This document shows, one piece after another, positions 7,628-7,731 of a stretch of DNA of 7,731 bases. Each line of letters begins with the position of its first letter. Within the stretch, counting starts at the first letter, position 1. The DNA is from Williamwhitmania sp035530955 (GTDB lineage Bacteria > Bacteroidota > Bacteroidia > Bacteroidales > Williamwhitmaniaceae). Where the stretch lies: NCBI GenBank assembly GCA_035530955.1, contig DATKTT010000132.1:1-7731 (forward strand), in the 5' to 3' direction. The position numbers and the translations under genes are program-made. The notes beneath the pieces were generated by a model. It was not told the DNA's origin. It made no database searches and saw nothing but the letters and a program-made list of their open reading frames with translations.

Positions 7628-7731
7628 ATGAACGTACCTGCTAATCTCAAGTACACCAAAGATCACGAATGGGTTCGTGTAGAAGGTGAATATGCTATCG
7701 TAGGGGTTACTGATTACGCTCAGTCTCAGCT
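7628..7731 (+). CDS. gcvH: Glycine cleavage system H protein, N-terminal part (3' truncated by window)
   Basis: The ATG at 7628 opens 34 complete codons plus two bases. The product starts MNVPANLKYTKDHEWV and continues to VGVTDYAQSQ. YTKDHEWV near the N terminus and the VGVTDYAQSQLG-type segment (the window ends just before its last residues) are hallmarks of GcvH. The H protein is a cytoplasmic lipoyl carrier of about 125 aa. Its lipoylated lysine takes the aminomethyl group from the P protein, passes it to the T protein, and is then reoxidised by the L protein. That lysine lies beyond the window edge and cannot be checked. The gene has its own promoter 45-75 nt upstream. A gcvH directly after sprA is a recurrent arrangement in Bacteroidota, without a known functional link. 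Confidence 0.95.
   Translation, partial: MNVPANLKYTKDHEWVRVEGEYAIVGVTDYAQSQ

Overview
The window is a chromosomal segment from a member of the Bacteroidota. Three things point there: a giant single-polypeptide SprA/Sov protein, found only with type IX secretion systems (T9SS); the gene order ruvA - sprA - gcvH, familiar from many Bacteroidota genomes; and a textbook Bacteroidetes promoter (TTG, 19 bp, TACCTTTG) in front of gcvH. GC content is moderate, with sampled stretches from about 30% to 62%. I cannot place the organism below phylum level from this sequence alone.

Layout, all on the + strand. Positions 1-84 hold the last 27 codons and stop of ruvA (Holliday-junction helicase subunit). 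After a 17-nt gap comes sprA (102-7487), about 95% of the window, encoding about 2461 aa. It is intact, starts at a TTG codon with no in-frame ATG near the 5' end, carries a Sec signal peptide, and runs unbroken to a C-terminal beta-strand-like tail. Positions 7488-7627 are a 140-nt intergenic region with the gcvH promoter and an A-rich leader. Positions 7628-7731 hold the first 34 complete codons of gcvH (glycine cleavage H protein), cut by the window edge.

How the genes relate. sprA encodes the outer-membrane translocon through which T9SS cargo leaves the periplasm. RuvA (recombination) and GcvH (lipoyl carrier of glycine cleavage) have no known biochemical link to it. The tight ruvA-sprA spacing, with no promoter visible between them, suggests sprA is read through from ruvA, while gcvH has its own promoter. 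The presence of sprA implies that PorV, Plug, GldKLMN/PorKLMN and CTD-bearing cargo proteins are encoded elsewhere in the genome.

I see no mobile element, CRISPR array, RNA gene or unknown multi-gene system. The most useful observations are inside SprA: three EF-hand-like acidic loops, only two cysteines in the mature chain, a lysine-rich extra-barrel segment, the TTG start, and an AT-rich block in the 5' third of the gene.
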